Assembly: GCF_025149945.1 (NCBI RefSeq)
Contig: NZ_JALXVH010000007.1
Location: 19,479 to 83,478 of the forward strand
DNA: 64,000 bases
Direction of reading: 5' to 3'
DNA from: Kocuria sp. p3-SID1428
GTDB lineage: Bacteria; Actinomycetota; Actinomycetes; Actinomycetales; Micrococcaceae
The position numbers and the translations under genes are program-made. The stretch's first letter is position 1; the number at the start of each line of letters is the position of its first letter. Shown piece after piece: positions 1 to 8,111 of this stretch. The notes beneath the pieces were generated by a model. It was not told the origin of the DNA, made no database searches, and saw nothing but the letters and a program-made list of their open reading frames with translations.

Positions 1-2
1 TG

Positions 3-692
3 GGCATGCGCGGAGCCAGCATGATCGTGACCGCGCTGCTCGGCGCGTTCGCCGCCGCCGCGCTGATCGCCCTCGTGTCGACCGCTCTGGGCGGTCGCGG
101 AGGCGGCGGGGCCGTGGGCATCGTGGGCGAGCGATTCCTGCTCGCGGGCATCGGCATCGCCGCTCTGGGCGGGGCGGTCGTCTCGTTCGTGATGGCGCGG
201 CTGTCGCTGCAGAGCGCGCAGGACGCCGCCACCTGGACCACGGGCTCGCTGAACCTCGCGACCTGGGACCGCATCCTCGTCGTGGCCATCGTGCTCGCGG
301 TCGGCATCCCGGCCGCGCTGGCCCTCCACCGCGCCATGGAGCCCGCGGAGCTGGGCAGCGAGCTGGCCTCGGCCCTCGGCGCCCGCCCGGCCCTCACGAG
401 CGCCGCCGCACTCGGACTGGGAGTCCTGCTCGCCGCCGTCGCCACCGCGACCAGCGGCCCGCTGGCCTTCGTGGCCCTGCTGTCCACCCCGATCGCCGCG
501 GCCCTGCATCGCGGGCGGGTCTCGCTGCTCGTCAGCGGGGCCGTCGGCGCGCTGATCGTGGTCGCAGCGGACATGATCGGCGCCGAGGCCTTCGGCGACG
601 CCCGGCTCCCCGCCGGTGTCATCACGGGCGCCGTGGGCGCCCCCGTCATGCTGTGGCTGCTGGTCCAGCAGAGGAGAGGAGCGCGCTCATGA
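3..692 (+). CDS. FecCD-family iron-siderophore ABC transporter permease (5' end outside window)
   Basis: This is the C-terminal part of an integral membrane permease; the frame is open at the left edge, so the true start is upstream. About 229 of the usual 330–350 residues are visible. They are almost entirely hydrophobic, with at least five membrane-spanning stretches rich in Ala, Leu, Val and Gly. The segment GPLAFVALLSTPIA matches the FecCD position that normally reads GPIGFVGL(V/I)xPHIAR. The stop overlaps the ATPase start (ATGA at 689–692), so the two are co-translated. Family knowledge: FecCD permeases import ferric siderophores or cobalamin with a binding protein. The siderophore-interacting flavoprotein downstream favours iron. 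The His-Ile-Ala-Arg of the usual motif is not conserved here. Confidence 0.85.
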   Translation, partial: GMRGASMIVTALLGAFAAAALIALVSTALGGRGGGGAVGIVGERFLLAGIGIAALGGAVVSFVMARLSLQSAQDAATWTTGSLNLATWDRILVVAIVLAVGIPAALALHRAMEPAELGSELASALGARPALTSAAALGLGVLLAAVATATSGPLAFVALLSTPIAAALHRGRVSLLVSGAVGALIVVAADMIGAEAFGDARLPAGVITGAVGAPVMLWLLVQQRRGARS

Positions 693-1489
693 GCGAACCG
701 GTCTTCGACATCCGCGGGCTCAGCCTGGCCTACGGCCAGCGCGTGGCCGTGCAGGACGTGGATCTGCAGATCCGCCCGCACGAGACCACGGTGCTGATCG
801 GCTCGAACGGCTGCGGCAAGTCCACCCTGCTCAAGGGGCTGTCCCGTCAGCTGGCCCCCAGCTCCGGGACGATCTCCTTCCAGGGCACCGAGCTCTCCCA
901 GGTCCGCTCCAAGCACTACGCCCGCGATGTCGCACTGCTGCCGCAGACGCCCGTGGTGCCCGAGGGCCTGACCGTGGCCGAGCTGGTGGCCCGCGGCCGC
1001 CATCCCCACCGGCAGTGGTGGGGGTCCCCGGCAGCCGGCGACGACGAGGCCGTGGCCCGGGCCCTGTCCATGCTCAGCCTGCAGGACTTCGCCGACCGCC
1101 GGGTGGATGAGCTGTCGGGAGGTCAGCGCCAGCGCGCCTGGATCGCACTGGTGCTGGCGCAGGACACTCCCGTGGTGCTGCTCGATGAGCCGACCGCCGC
1201 CCTCGACCTGGCCCATCAGGTCGATCTGCTGGATCTGCTGCACGGCCTGCGCCGACCGGACGGCACCCGCACCACCGTGATCGCCGTGCTGCACGAGCTG
1301 AACCTGGCCGCGCGCGCGGCCGACCGCGTCATCGCCATGGCCGGCGGACGGATCGTGGCCGCGGGAACGCCGGAGGAGGTCTTCACCCAGCAGCGGCTGC
1401 ACGACGTCTTCGGCCTGCATGCCGATGTCATGCCCGATCCTGTGGAGGGCCATCCCGTGATCCTGCCGCGGGCCCAGGTCGTCGTCTGA
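689..1489 (+). CDS. Iron-siderophore ABC transporter ATP-binding protein (FepC/FecE type)
   Basis: This 266-residue cytoplasmic ATPase energises the upstream permease. Visible motifs are Walker A GSNGCGKST (38–46), Q-loop LLPQT (83–87), signature LSGGQ (142–146), Walker B VVLLDEP (162–168) and the switch His in AVLHE (about 202). The order and spacing fit the FepC-like group of siderophore ATPases. An ATG at 653 is in frame, but the ATG at 689 is preferred: a purine-rich GAGGAGAGGA (671–680) sits before it and it overlaps the permease stop in an ATGA. It ends 50 nt before the siderophore-interacting protein gene, in the same direction, so the three probably form one iron-uptake operon. No Fur/DtxR operator was recognised because the promoter is outside the window. 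Confidence 0.93.
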   Translation: MSEPVFDIRGLSLAYGQRVAVQDVDLQIRPHETTVLIGSNGCGKSTLLKGLSRQLAPSSGTISFQGTELSQVRSKHYARDVALLPQTPVVPEGLTVAELVARGRHPHRQWWGSPAAGDDEAVARALSMLSLQDFADRRVDELSGGQRQRAWIALVLAQDTPVVLLDEPTAALDLAHQVDLLDLLHGLRRPDGTRTTVIAVLHELNLAARAADRVIAMAGGRIVAAGTPEEVFTQQRLHDVFGLHADVMPDPVEGHPVILPRAQVVV

Positions 1490-1539
1490 TCGGCCCGCCC
1501 GGCACCCGTTCGCACCGCACACCGCCCCCAGGAGGCCCC

Positions 1540-2529
1540 ATGACCCGCACGACCGCACGAGGCCCCCAGACCATCTCCGCGCTGGTGTCCGTGACCTCGG
1601 TGGAGGACCTCTCCCCGACCTTCCGCCGCGTCCGGATGGCCGGAGCGGACCTGCTCGGCGCCTCGCCCGCGTTGATCGGCGAGGGTCCCGAGATCACCTG
1701 CGCCGATGCCTACCTCAAGCTGCTGATCCCGCCGCCCGGGGGCGAGGCCGAGCACCCTGACCTGAGCCAGGGCCTCCCCGAGTGGTTCGCCCTTCCCGCC
1801 GAGCAGCGCGGCTGGCTGCGCACGTACACCGCGCGCAGCTGCCGCTGGGTCGACCTGGACGGACAGCGGGTGCCCGAGATCGCGATCGACGTGGCCCTCC
1901 ATGATCACGACGCCGGCCCCGGTGGCCTGTGGTTCTCGGGCGCCTCGATCGGCTCCACGGCGTGCCTGCTGGTCCCCGGTCCCGAGGAGCCGCTGTGGAG
2001 CTCCTGGGCCCCGGGGCAGGCCGAGCGGGTCATCGCGGTCGGCGACGAGACCGCCGCGCCGGCGCTGCTGTCGATCGCCGAGCAGCTCCACCGCGACCGT
2101 CCCGGTCTGCGCGCCGACGTGATCATCGAGGTCCCGGACGACCACGACGCCTCCTCCTACCCCGACAGCTCCCTCCCCCGCACCCCGCCCGAGGGACAGG
2201 ACGGACTGAGCCTGCACATGCTGACGCGCGATCCCAAGACCCGGCTCGGGGAGCCCGGCGCCCGCCCCCTGGGCGAGCTGCTGGGGCTCGAGACGAGCAT
2301 CGTCGACGAGGCCCTGGCCGGGCAGCGCCCGAGCCGGTCGCAACACGCCGAGACGCCCGAGCGCGAGTGGTACCTGGCTGAGGCCTCCTCCGAGGGCACC
2401 TATGTGTTCCTGGCGGGGGAGGCTGCCAGCATCAAGGCCTGGCGCCGCATGTGCGTGGACGGCGCCGGGATCGACCGCTCCGCCGTGTCCTTCATGGGCT
2501 ACTGGCGGCAGGGCCGCGCCGAGTCCTGA
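1540..2529 (+). CDS. Siderophore-interacting protein (SIP), FAD-dependent ferric-siderophore reductase
   Basis: This 329-residue flavoprotein of the SIP/ViuB family releases iron by reducing the imported ferric siderophore in the cytoplasm. The N-terminal FAD-binding barrel carries RTYTAR (94–99), the usual flavin-binding signature. The C-terminal NAD(P)H-binding half ends with GEAAS (about 294) and YWRQG (321–325), which are typical SIP features. Family members are 260–330 residues, so this is at the long end. Residues 205–275 hold an acidic, Pro-rich insertion that explains the extra length. The ATG at 1540 is preceded by CAGGAGGCCCC, a good ribosome site. It follows the ATPase by 50 nt, supporting a transport-plus-reduction operon. 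Confidence 0.9.
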   Translation: MTRTTARGPQTISALVSVTSVEDLSPTFRRVRMAGADLLGASPALIGEGPEITCADAYLKLLIPPPGGEAEHPDLSQGLPEWFALPAEQRGWLRTYTARSCRWVDLDGQRVPEIAIDVALHDHDAGPGGLWFSGASIGSTACLLVPGPEEPLWSSWAPGQAERVIAVGDETAAPALLSIAEQLHRDRPGLRADVIIEVPDDHDASSYPDSSLPRTPPEGQDGLSLHMLTRDPKTRLGEPGARPLGELLGLETSIVDEALAGQRPSRSQHAETPEREWYLAEASSEGTYVFLAGEAASIKAWRRMCVDGAGIDRSAVSFMGYWRQGRAES

Positions 2530-2543
2530 GAGCCGCTGCCGAT

Positions 2544-2573
2544 TTGCGCGCGAGCGCAGCGGGCGAGTACAGT
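2544..2573 (+). promoter_or_regulatory. Promoter of tRNA-Arg
   Basis: A –35-like TTGCGC (2544–2549) and –10 TACAGT (2568–2573) are separated by 18 nt, placing transcription start near 2580, about 50 nt before the tRNA. The –35 context CTGCCGATTTGCGC is almost repeated before tRNA-Ser at 7702–7716. Confidence 0.55.
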
Positions 2574-2630
2574 CTTACTTCGTTCGCAGGACGGGAGACC
2601 GTTCAGCAGGACACGGCTCGCAAGGACCGG

Positions 2631-2703
2631 GCGCCACTAGCTCAACGGATAGAGCATCTGACTACGGATCAGAAGGTTGGGGGTTCGAATCCCTCGTGGC
2701 GCA
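2631..2703 (+). tRNA. tRNA-Arg (anticodon ACG)
   Basis: The 73-nt cloverleaf has acceptor arm GCGCCAC pairing with GTGGCGC (2696–2702), D-arm GCTC/GAGC, anticodon stem TCTGA/TCAGA with loop CTACGGA, and T-loop GGTTCGAATCC. The anticodon ACG would become ICG by TadA deamination; a tadA gene lies 4.5 kb downstream. CCA is not encoded. Confidence 0.97.
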
Positions 2704-2717
2704 CTTCACGAGAAAGA

Positions 2718-2752
2718 GGCCCCGCCGGGCAGCACGCCCGGCGGGGCCTTTT
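2718..2752 (+). terminator. Rho-independent terminator after tRNA-Arg
   Basis: A 13-bp perfect GC-rich stem (2718–2730 with 2736–2748), a 5-nt loop and TTTT (2749–2752) follow the tRNA by 14 nt. Confidence 0.85.
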
Positions 2753-2787
2753 CGCATCCCGACCCGCCCGTCGCTGCGCCCTCCCCG

Positions 2788-2844
2788 CGAGGGGACGCGT
2801 CCGACGGCTTCTAGGCCTCGAAACGCGTCGGATGCGTCCCCTCG
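2788..2844. repeat. 19-bp inverted repeat, 19-nt spacer
   Basis: Arms 2788–2806 and 2826–2844 are complementary except at one position. The repeat lies 12 nt beyond the stop of the aldo/keto reductase on the minus strand and may end that transcript, although no T-run follows on either strand. Confidence 0.6.
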
Positions 2845-2855
2845 GTGCGCGACGC

Positions 2856-3854
2856 TCAGTAGCGGGGCTGCGCGGGAGCGGGCATGCCGTTGAGGGCTGC
2901 CACGTCCTCGTCGTCGAACTCGATCTCGGCGGCGCGCGCGTTCTCGGCCAGGTGCTCCAGGTTCGTGGTGCCCGGAATGGTGATGACCGAGCCTCCCTGC
3001 CGCTCGGGCAGCAGCGACCAGGCGATCGACACCGCGGCCTTCGAGACGCCGTGCTTGCGGGCGATCTCCTCGAGCACCGGCAGGATCAGCTGATCGTTGG
3101 CGGCGCGCGCCTCCGGCGTGAACCGGGAGTTGCGGGCGCGGAAGTCGTTGTCCGAGAACGTCCTGCCGGTCAGCGCACCGGAGAAGTAACCGCGCCCCAC
3201 CGGCGAGAACGGCACGAAGGCGGCGTCGTGGTCGCGGCACCAGGAGATGACATCCCCGGCGGGATCGCCGTCGGAGACGACTCCGGAGCCGTCCGGGTCG
3301 CGGGTCCACAGCGAGTACTCGGACTGCACGGCGGCCACCGGATGGATCGGCTGGGCTCGCTCGAGCTGCTCGACGGTCACCTCCGACATCCCGATCGAGC
3401 GCACCTTGCCGGCCTGGACCATCTCGGCCATCGCGCCCCACGTGTCCTCGAGAGGGACCCCCGGGTCCAGGCGGTGGACGTAGTACAGGTCGAGGACGTC
3501 GGTGCGCAGACGTCGCAGGCTGTCGTCGATCGCCTGGCGGAGGTAGTCCGGGCGCCCGCAGCGTCCGGTCCTGGGCGGCTCCAGCTGCTCGGCGAGCAGC
3601 ACGGCCTTGGAGCACAGGAAGATCTCATCCCGCCGGTCGTGCAGCGCGGCCCCCACGATCTCCTCGTTGGCGCCGCCGCCGTAGAGCGTGGCCGTGTCGA
3701 TGAAGTCCATGCCGCCGTCCACGGCAGCGCGCAGGACGTCCCTCTTGGCCGCCTCGGACAGCTCCTGCCGGTCATAGGCCCAGCTCAGGCCCATGGCGCC
3801 GAAGCCCACGACCCCCACCTGATCGCCGGTCGCGGGGAAGCTCACCGGTCGCAT
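2856..3854 (-). CDS. Aldo/keto reductase
   Basis: This 332-residue NADPH-dependent oxidoreductase of the AKR superfamily has a (β/α)8-barrel. The catalytic tetrad is visible: Asp53 and Tyr58 (FIDTATLYGG), Lys83 (CSKAVLL) and His127 (YYVHRLDP). The cofactor-end motif VITIPGTTN lies near the C-terminus. It resembles the YakC/Tas-like open-barrel subgroup acting on aldehydes; the substrate cannot be deduced. Three closely spaced in-frame starts exist. The ATG whose first base pairs with position 3854 is chosen because AGAAAGAGG lies 6–8 nt before it. The gene is divergent from the DUF488 gene with about 130 nt between, which must hold both promoters. Confidence 0.9.
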   Translation of the reverse strand: MRPVSFPATGDQVGVVGFGAMGLSWAYDRQELSEAAKRDVLRAAVDGGMDFIDTATLYGGGANEEIVGAALHDRRDEIFLCSKAVLLAEQLEPPRTGRCGRPDYLRQAIDDSLRRLRTDVLDLYYVHRLDPGVPLEDTWGAMAEMVQAGKVRSIGMSEVTVEQLERAQPIHPVAAVQSEYSLWTRDPDGSGVVSDGDPAGDVISWCRDHDAAFVPFSPVGRGYFSGALTGRTFSDNDFRARNSRFTPEARAANDQLILPVLEEIARKHGVSKAAVSIAWSLLPERQGGSVITIPGTTNLEHLAENARAAEIEFDDEDVAALNGMPAPAQPRY

Positions 3855-3981
3855 GCCCATCCTCTTTCTCATCCGTGCAGGAAGAGGCACCGTCGTCGTG
3901 CGCCGCTGCTCGAAGACCCACGCTACGTCCCCGACGACCGAGCCGCCGCTGCAGCGCAGCGGCGGCTCCTACAGTGGGCCC

Positions 3982-4542
3982 ATGAGCGGCGACGAGATCT
4001 GGACCATCGGGCACTGGGCCTGTGAGCAGGGGGTCTTCCTGGAGGCACTGGTCAGCGCAGGCATCGGCGCGATCGCAGATGTGAGGGCGCAGCCCGGCTC
4101 GCGGCGCAGCCCGCAGTTCAGCAGGGACGCGATGCCCGAGTGGCTGGGCGAGGCGGGCATCGAGTACCACCACCTCCAGGAGCTGACCGGCCGGCGGCGC
4201 AAGCAGCCCGAGATCCCTCAGGAGCTCAATGCCGGCTGGCAGAACCGCAGCTTCAAGAACTACGCGGACTACACGCTCACCGACGACTACGAGGACGGCA
4301 TCGCGCAGCTCGTGGAGATCGCCCGCAGGCTCCCCACGGCGATCATGTGCGGCGAGCCGATGCCGTGGCGCTGCCATCGGACCCTGATCGCCAACACGCT
4401 CACCGCGCGTGGCTGGACCGTGCGCCATCTGTCCACCACGGCCGAGCCGCGGTTGCACGAGCTGGGGATGTGGGGCGCGCACGCGGAGGTCTCCGACGAC
4501 GGCGTGGTCACCTACCCGCCGATCGCCGAGGACTGCGACTGA
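3982..4542 (+). CDS. DUF488 family protein
   Basis: This 186-residue cytoplasmic protein of the DUF488 family has no established biochemical role. Family hallmarks are TIGHWACEQGVFLEAL near the start, DVRAQPGSRRSPQFS (about 33–47), and the C-terminal CGEPMPWRCHR with Cys123, Cys131, His132 and Arg133, a putative metal or nucleic-acid site. The start at 3982 is chosen over an in-frame ATG at 3853 because homology begins there. A –10-like TACAGT (3970–3975) sits 6 nt upstream with no Shine-Dalgarno sequence, so the mRNA is probably leaderless. It runs convergently into the SixA gene, only 6 nt away. Confidence 0.85.
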   Translation: MSGDEIWTIGHWACEQGVFLEALVSAGIGAIADVRAQPGSRRSPQFSRDAMPEWLGEAGIEYHHLQELTGRRRKQPEIPQELNAGWQNRSFKNYADYTLTDDYEDGIAQLVEIARRLPTAIMCGEPMPWRCHRTLIANTLTARGWTVRHLSTTAEPRLHELGMWGAHAEVSDDGVVTYPPIAEDCD

Positions 4543-4548
4543 GGCCGA

Positions 4549-5091
4549 TCAGCCGCGGGGCGAGCGGAAGCCGACCAGGCGGGCGTCGGCGCCGTCGAGC
4601 TCGGCCCACGGCTTCTGCAGCCGGAAGACGGCCAGCCCCGCGGTGGGGAATCCCGCCGAGAGGTCCATGACCGAGTCCATGTCCGAATCCGGGGCGGCCA
4701 GGCGCATGGCGACCTCCTGCACCGCGGGCTGGTGGCAGATCACCAGGAGGCTGCGGACCCGCTCGGGAGTCGCGCAGATCTCCGCGAGGACCTGCCGATC
4801 GGAGGCCTCGTAGAGCCGGTCGGACAGGCTCGCGGTGGGCGCGCGATCACCCAGAGCGCTCGAGACCCAGGTGCAGGTCTGCCTGGTGCGCAGCGCCGAC
4901 GAGCACAGGACCATCTCCGGCAGCTCGCCGCTGTCCACCAGCCACTGCCCCGCCTCCGGCGCCTCGGCCTGACCATGCTTGCCCAGCGGGCGGTCGAAGT
5001 CCGCCACGCCCCACCCGGCATCCGCCTGAGCATGGCGCATGAGGATCAGAGTGCGCTCGTCCGGGCCCGTGGTCTCCGAGGTGCTCATCAT
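4549..5091 (-). CDS. SixA-type histidine phosphatase
   Basis: This 180-residue branch-2-like histidine phosphatase has LILMRHAQADAG with the phospho-accepting His20 in an RHA motif, GKHG(Q)AEA soon after, and ICHQPAV with the second catalytic His. These are the expected features of the SixA/phosphohistidine-phosphatase family. SixA removes phosphate from histidine phosphotransfer proteins in enterobacteria; the actinobacterial substrate is unknown. Length is normal for the family (150–180). Two Met codons lie at the start (5091 and 5088) and cannot be separated. It lies downstream of the winged-helix regulator in the same direction, but a strong hairpin (5139–5170) separates them. Confidence 0.88.
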   Translation of the reverse strand: MMSTSETTGPDERTLILMRHAQADAGWGVADFDRPLGKHGQAEAPEAGQWLVDSGELPEMVLCSSALRTRQTCTWVSSALGDRAPTASLSDRLYEASDRQVLAEICATPERVRSLLVICHQPAVQEVAMRLAAPDSDMDSVMDLSAGFPTAGLAVFRLQKPWAELDGADARLVGFRSPRG

Positions 5092-5138
5092 GGGCTCATG
5101 GTCTCACGCACCGCGGGAGGAGGCCTCGGGCAGAAGAC

Positions 5139-5170
5139 GAGCCCCGTCCTGATCCGGCAGGACGGGGCTC
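5139..5170 (-). terminator. Hairpin between winged-helix gene and sixA
   Basis: A perfect 13-bp stem (5139–5151 with 5158–5170) and 6-nt loop lie just beyond the minus-strand stop at 5198. The following bases on the minus strand read GTCTTCTG, only weakly T-rich. It is a probable intrinsic terminator. Confidence 0.65.
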
Positions 5171-5197
5171 AAGGGGGCCGCGGGATGCGGCCGCGAC

Positions 5198-5998
5198 TCA
5201 GATGGAGTACTCGGGCGCGGCCCAGACGATGACCTCGGGGTGGTCGTAGAACCGGTAGCCCTGGCCGCGGACTGTGCGCACCGTGTTGGCCAGGCGACCC
5301 AGCTTGGAGCGCAGGCGCCGGATGTGGACGTCGATGGTGCGCTCGTTGGGGGTCTCGTCGGCATCCGACCAGAGGCTCGAGATCAGCTCGGTGCGCCCCA
5401 CGGTGCGGCTGCCGTTCTCCACGAGGTAGTTCAGCAGCTCGAACTCCTTGTAGGTCAGGTTCAGCACCGACCCGTCCAGCATGACCTCGCGGCGCGAGAG
5501 GTCGATCAGCACGCCGACCGACTGCGTGGTGCGGGCCTCCCGAGCGGAGACCGGAGCCGCCGCGGTCTCCGCCGCCGCCTCGACAGCGGTGGGATCGCCG
5601 AGGGCGTTGCGCACGACCTGCAGATCCCCGCCCGGGGCGCCGGCCTGGGCCAGCGCCACGGCCGCATAGCTCTCCGCCTCCGGGGCGATCTGGGCAACGG
5701 CCCGGCGCAGCTGCTGCACGACCTCCACCAGCGTGGTGCCGTTGGCGGCCGCCTTGGCCTCCCCCAGGCCGACATACAGCACGAAGCCGCGGGCCTCGGA
5801 GCTCGCGCCCGGCTCCTGCGGGCTGAGGCGCCGGTCGGCGCGCACCCGCTGGGGCGCACCCTCCGCCTCCGTGCCGCCGGGGCGGCGCATCCCGGGACGA
5901 CGGCGCATGGGCGCCCCTTCTGCTCCGGCCGCCATCTGGCTCGCGGCTGCGGTGCGCGCGCGCTGCGAGATGTGGACGTACCCGGGTGCTCCGGCCAT
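5198..5998 (-). CDS. Winged-helix (OmpR/PhoB C-terminal type) transcriptional regulator without a recognisable receiver domain
   Basis: The C-terminal part (about 163–252) is a clear OmpR/PhoB-type DNA-binding domain: LTYKEFELLNYLVENGSRTV, then ELISSLW, RTIDVHIRRLRSKLG and VRGQGYRF. The N-terminal 160 residues are not a usual receiver. No DD...D...K pattern is visible; instead there is a basic, disordered 65-residue leader followed by an Ala-rich stretch beginning GFVLYVGLGEAKAAANG. No kinase gene is nearby. It is therefore an orphan regulator with an unknown input. The start at 5998 has GAGGAG 6 nt before it. The approximately 490-nt region upstream is AT-rich for this genome and probably contains a long 5' leader. 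Confidence 0.85.
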   Translation of the reverse strand: MAGAPGYVHISQRARTAAASQMAAGAEGAPMRRRPGMRRPGGTEAEGAPQRVRADRRLSPQEPGASSEARGFVLYVGLGEAKAAANGTTLVEVVQQLRRAVAQIAPEAESYAAVALAQAGAPGGDLQVVRNALGDPTAVEAAAETAAAPVSAREARTTQSVGVLIDLSRREVMLDGSVLNLTYKEFELLNYLVENGSRTVGRTELISSLWSDADETPNERTIDVHIRRLRSKLGRLANTVRTVRGQGYRFYDHPEVIVWAAPEYSI

Positions 5999-6400
5999 GA
6001 CTGCTCCTCATGCTGTGAAGCGACCCTGCCACGGGCCGCTGCCGGGTCGAGTCTCGACCGGGCCTGCACGCCCGATGCCGCACCGAGAGGCTCTCTCCCC
6101 TGGCTCGGCCGGCCTGCCGGGGAGACCGGCAGGTGGCATCGCGCGCTCCTGCTATAGGTCCATACTCAGCCTGCTCCAAGGTTTTGTGCAAGACACATAC
6201 CGACTTTTGTCTCACTATTCGAGATTAACAAATTGCAAACACGCCTATGTGCGCTCGCAACCCGTTGTCCGAGGCCCCGTCCAGATCGCTTCGGCCTGGC
6301 GGCGCGACAGGCGGGGACCCTCCGGCGAAATTACCCTCCAGTATTCGGAACACTACATATTTCTCTGTGTCAAGACCGACTGCCGCTTCGGCAACCGTGT
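5999..6400 (-). promoter_or_regulatory. Long AT-rich upstream region of the winged-helix regulator
   Basis: No coding sequence was recognised here. Reading the minus strand, a plausible promoter is TTGGAG (6174–6179) with a 17-nt spacer and TATAGC (6151–6156), giving a leader of about 145 nt before the start at 5998. Positions 6180–6250 and 6325–6375 are much richer in A/T than the surroundings, typical of a regulated promoter. No known operator motif was recognised. Confidence 0.4.
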
Positions 6401-6410
6401 CTCAGATAAT

Positions 6411-6443
6411 GAGACGCCCCTCGATGCTGTGCATCGAGGGGCG
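6411..6443 (-). terminator. Terminator of upp
   Basis: A 13-bp stem (6415–6427 with 6431–6443), a 3-nt loop and a minus-strand tail TCTCATTATC follow the upp stop by 46 nt. Confidence 0.75.
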
Positions 6444-6488
6444 CACTGGGTGTCTGCCCAGGTGCCACCGGGCAGCGGGGGCGGTGGA

Positions 6489-7124
6489 TCAGTCGACGAC
6501 GCCGTACAGACGATCCCCCGCGTCCCCCAGACCGGGGACGATGTAAGAGTTCTCATCCAGGCGCTCGTCGACGGTCGCGAGCACCACATGGACGTCGTCA
6601 TCGCCCAGCTCCTGCTCCATGGCGCCGATCCCCTCGGGGGCCGCCAGCAGACACAGGCAGGTGATGTCCTGAGCTCCGCGACGGCGAAGGAAGCGGATGG
6701 CCTCGATCAGGGTCCCGCCGGTGGCGAGCATGGGGTCCAGGACGTAGACCTGACGCCCGGTGAGGTCATCCGGCAGCCGCTCGGCATAGGTGACGATGTC
6801 CAGGGTCTGCTCATTGCGGGCCATGCCCAGGAAACCGACCTCTGCCGTGGGCACCAGGCGGGTCATCCCCTCGAGCATGCCCAGGCCGGCGCGCAGAATG
6901 GGCACGACCAGCGGGCGCGGGGTGCTCAGCGCCGTGCCGGTCGTGGTGCTCACGGGGGTGCGGACCTCGATGGGCTCGACACGCACCTCCCGCGTGGCCT
7001 CATAGGCGATCAGTGTGACGAGCTCCTCCACGAGCTGACGGAACACAGGAGACGAGGTCTCCCGATCGCGCAGGACGGTGAGCTTGTGCGAGACCAGCGG
7101 ATGGTCGAGAACGGTGACGCGCAT
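6489..7124 (-). CDS. upp: Uracil phosphoribosyltransferase
   Basis: This 211-residue enzyme makes UMP from uracil and PRPP in pyrimidine salvage. The PRPP-binding loop is [10 protein letters not shown] (129–138), the uracil-site C-terminal part is [15 protein letters not shown], and [10 protein letters not shown] (74–83) is the other conserved block. Length and motifs are canonical. The start at 7124 has no Shine-Dalgarno, but TAATTT, an excellent –10, lies on the minus strand at 7131–7136, exactly 6 nt before the ATG, so the transcript is probably leaderless. It is divergent from tadA with about 80 nt between. A clear terminator follows it. Confidence 0.97.
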   Translation of the reverse strand: MRVTVLDHPLVSHKLTVLRDRETSSPVFRQLVEELVTLIAYEATREVRVEPIEVRTPVSTTTGTALSTPRPLVVPILRAGLGMLEGMTRLVPTAEVGFLGMARNEQTLDIVTYAERLPDDLTGRQVYVLDPMLATGGTLIEAIRFLRRRGAQDITCLCLLAAPEGIGAMEQELGDDDVHVVLATVDERLDENSYIVPGLGDAGDRLYGVVD

Positions 7125-7137
7125 GACGCAAAATTAG

Positions 7138-7683
<546 letters not shown>

Positions 7684-7710
7684 GCGGCCCCCGACCCGGC
7701 CCTGCCGATT

Positions 7711-7738
7711 TTGCGCACCGCCCACCCGCCAGTATGAT
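7711..7738 (+). promoter_or_regulatory. Promoter of tRNA-Ser(CGA)
   Basis: TTGCGC (7711–7716), a 16-nt spacer and TATGAT (7733–7738) lie just before the tRNA. The sequence around the –35 element is nearly the same as at the tRNA-Arg promoter. Confidence 0.65.
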
Positions 7739-7747
7739 CTTGGGCCT

Positions 7748-7834
7748 GGTGGCGTGTCCGAGCGGCCGAAGGTGCATCACTCGAAATGATGTTTGGTGTA
7801 AAAGCCAACGAGGGTTCAAATCCCTCCGCCACCG
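7748..7834 (+). tRNA. tRNA-Ser (anticodon CGA)
   Basis: This 87-nt class II tRNA has acceptor GGTGGCG/CGCCACC, anticodon stem CATCA/TGATG with loop CTCGAAA, a long variable arm, T-loop GGTTCAAATCC and discriminator G. Its downstream side carries a decayed integrase, consistent with use as an integration site. Confidence 0.96.
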
Positions 7835-7846
7835 CGCAGAGCTGAA

Positions 7847-7884
7847 GGGCCCTGCTTCCCCGAGATTCCGGGGAAGCAGGGCCC
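7847..7884 (+). terminator. Hairpin after tRNA-Ser(CGA)
   Basis: A perfect 15-bp stem (7847–7861 with 7870–7884) and 8-nt loop lie 12 nt after the tRNA. There is no strong T-run. It is probably the tRNA terminator, and separates the tRNA from the integrase relic. Confidence 0.7.
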
Positions 7885-7934
7885 TCAGTCGTTCCCGGAC
7901 CGGGCGAATCGGGCACAACCGACCCCGAGACGGT

Positions 7935-8111
7935 TTGATCCAGTGCCTCCGCAGCGACACTGGGGTCCGCGTAGGCATCGACGGCCAGTGAGCGCCCGAG
8001 CATCCGCTGTAGAGCCCTCACGTTCGCGTCGGCCGACGCCGCCAAGGCAGCTGCCCAGCACCACAGGTCGTGCGGCACGCGTCCGGAGGCCCTGGAGCCC
8101 GAATCACCCAA
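7935..8111 (-). pseudogene. Tyrosine recombinase (phage-type integrase), C-terminal relic
   Basis: The minus-strand frame reads PHDLWCWAAALAASADANV then RALQRMLGRSLAVDAYAD. This lines up with the C-terminal catalytic block of phage-type integrases, where PHDLRHTAASLA, SAGANV, xxQRMLGH, then TLDxYAD are expected. The catalytic Arg and His of HxLRHT are replaced (LWCW), the LGH His is Arg, and about six residues before DAYAD are missing. Upstream the frame is broken: the preceding sequence is interrupted by stops, so only about 45 homologous residues remain. It lies about 100 nt from tRNA-Ser(CGA), the usual position for an integrase after site-specific insertion. Identification rests on motif recall; family membership is fairly sure, inactivity very sure. 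Confidence 0.7.

Noticed and set aside
2451..4025. A long plus-strand open frame crossing the tRNA-Arg gene and the aldo/keto reductase
   Set aside because: It overlaps a certain tRNA and a certain gene on the other strand; in 70% GC DNA, antisense frames stay open by chance.
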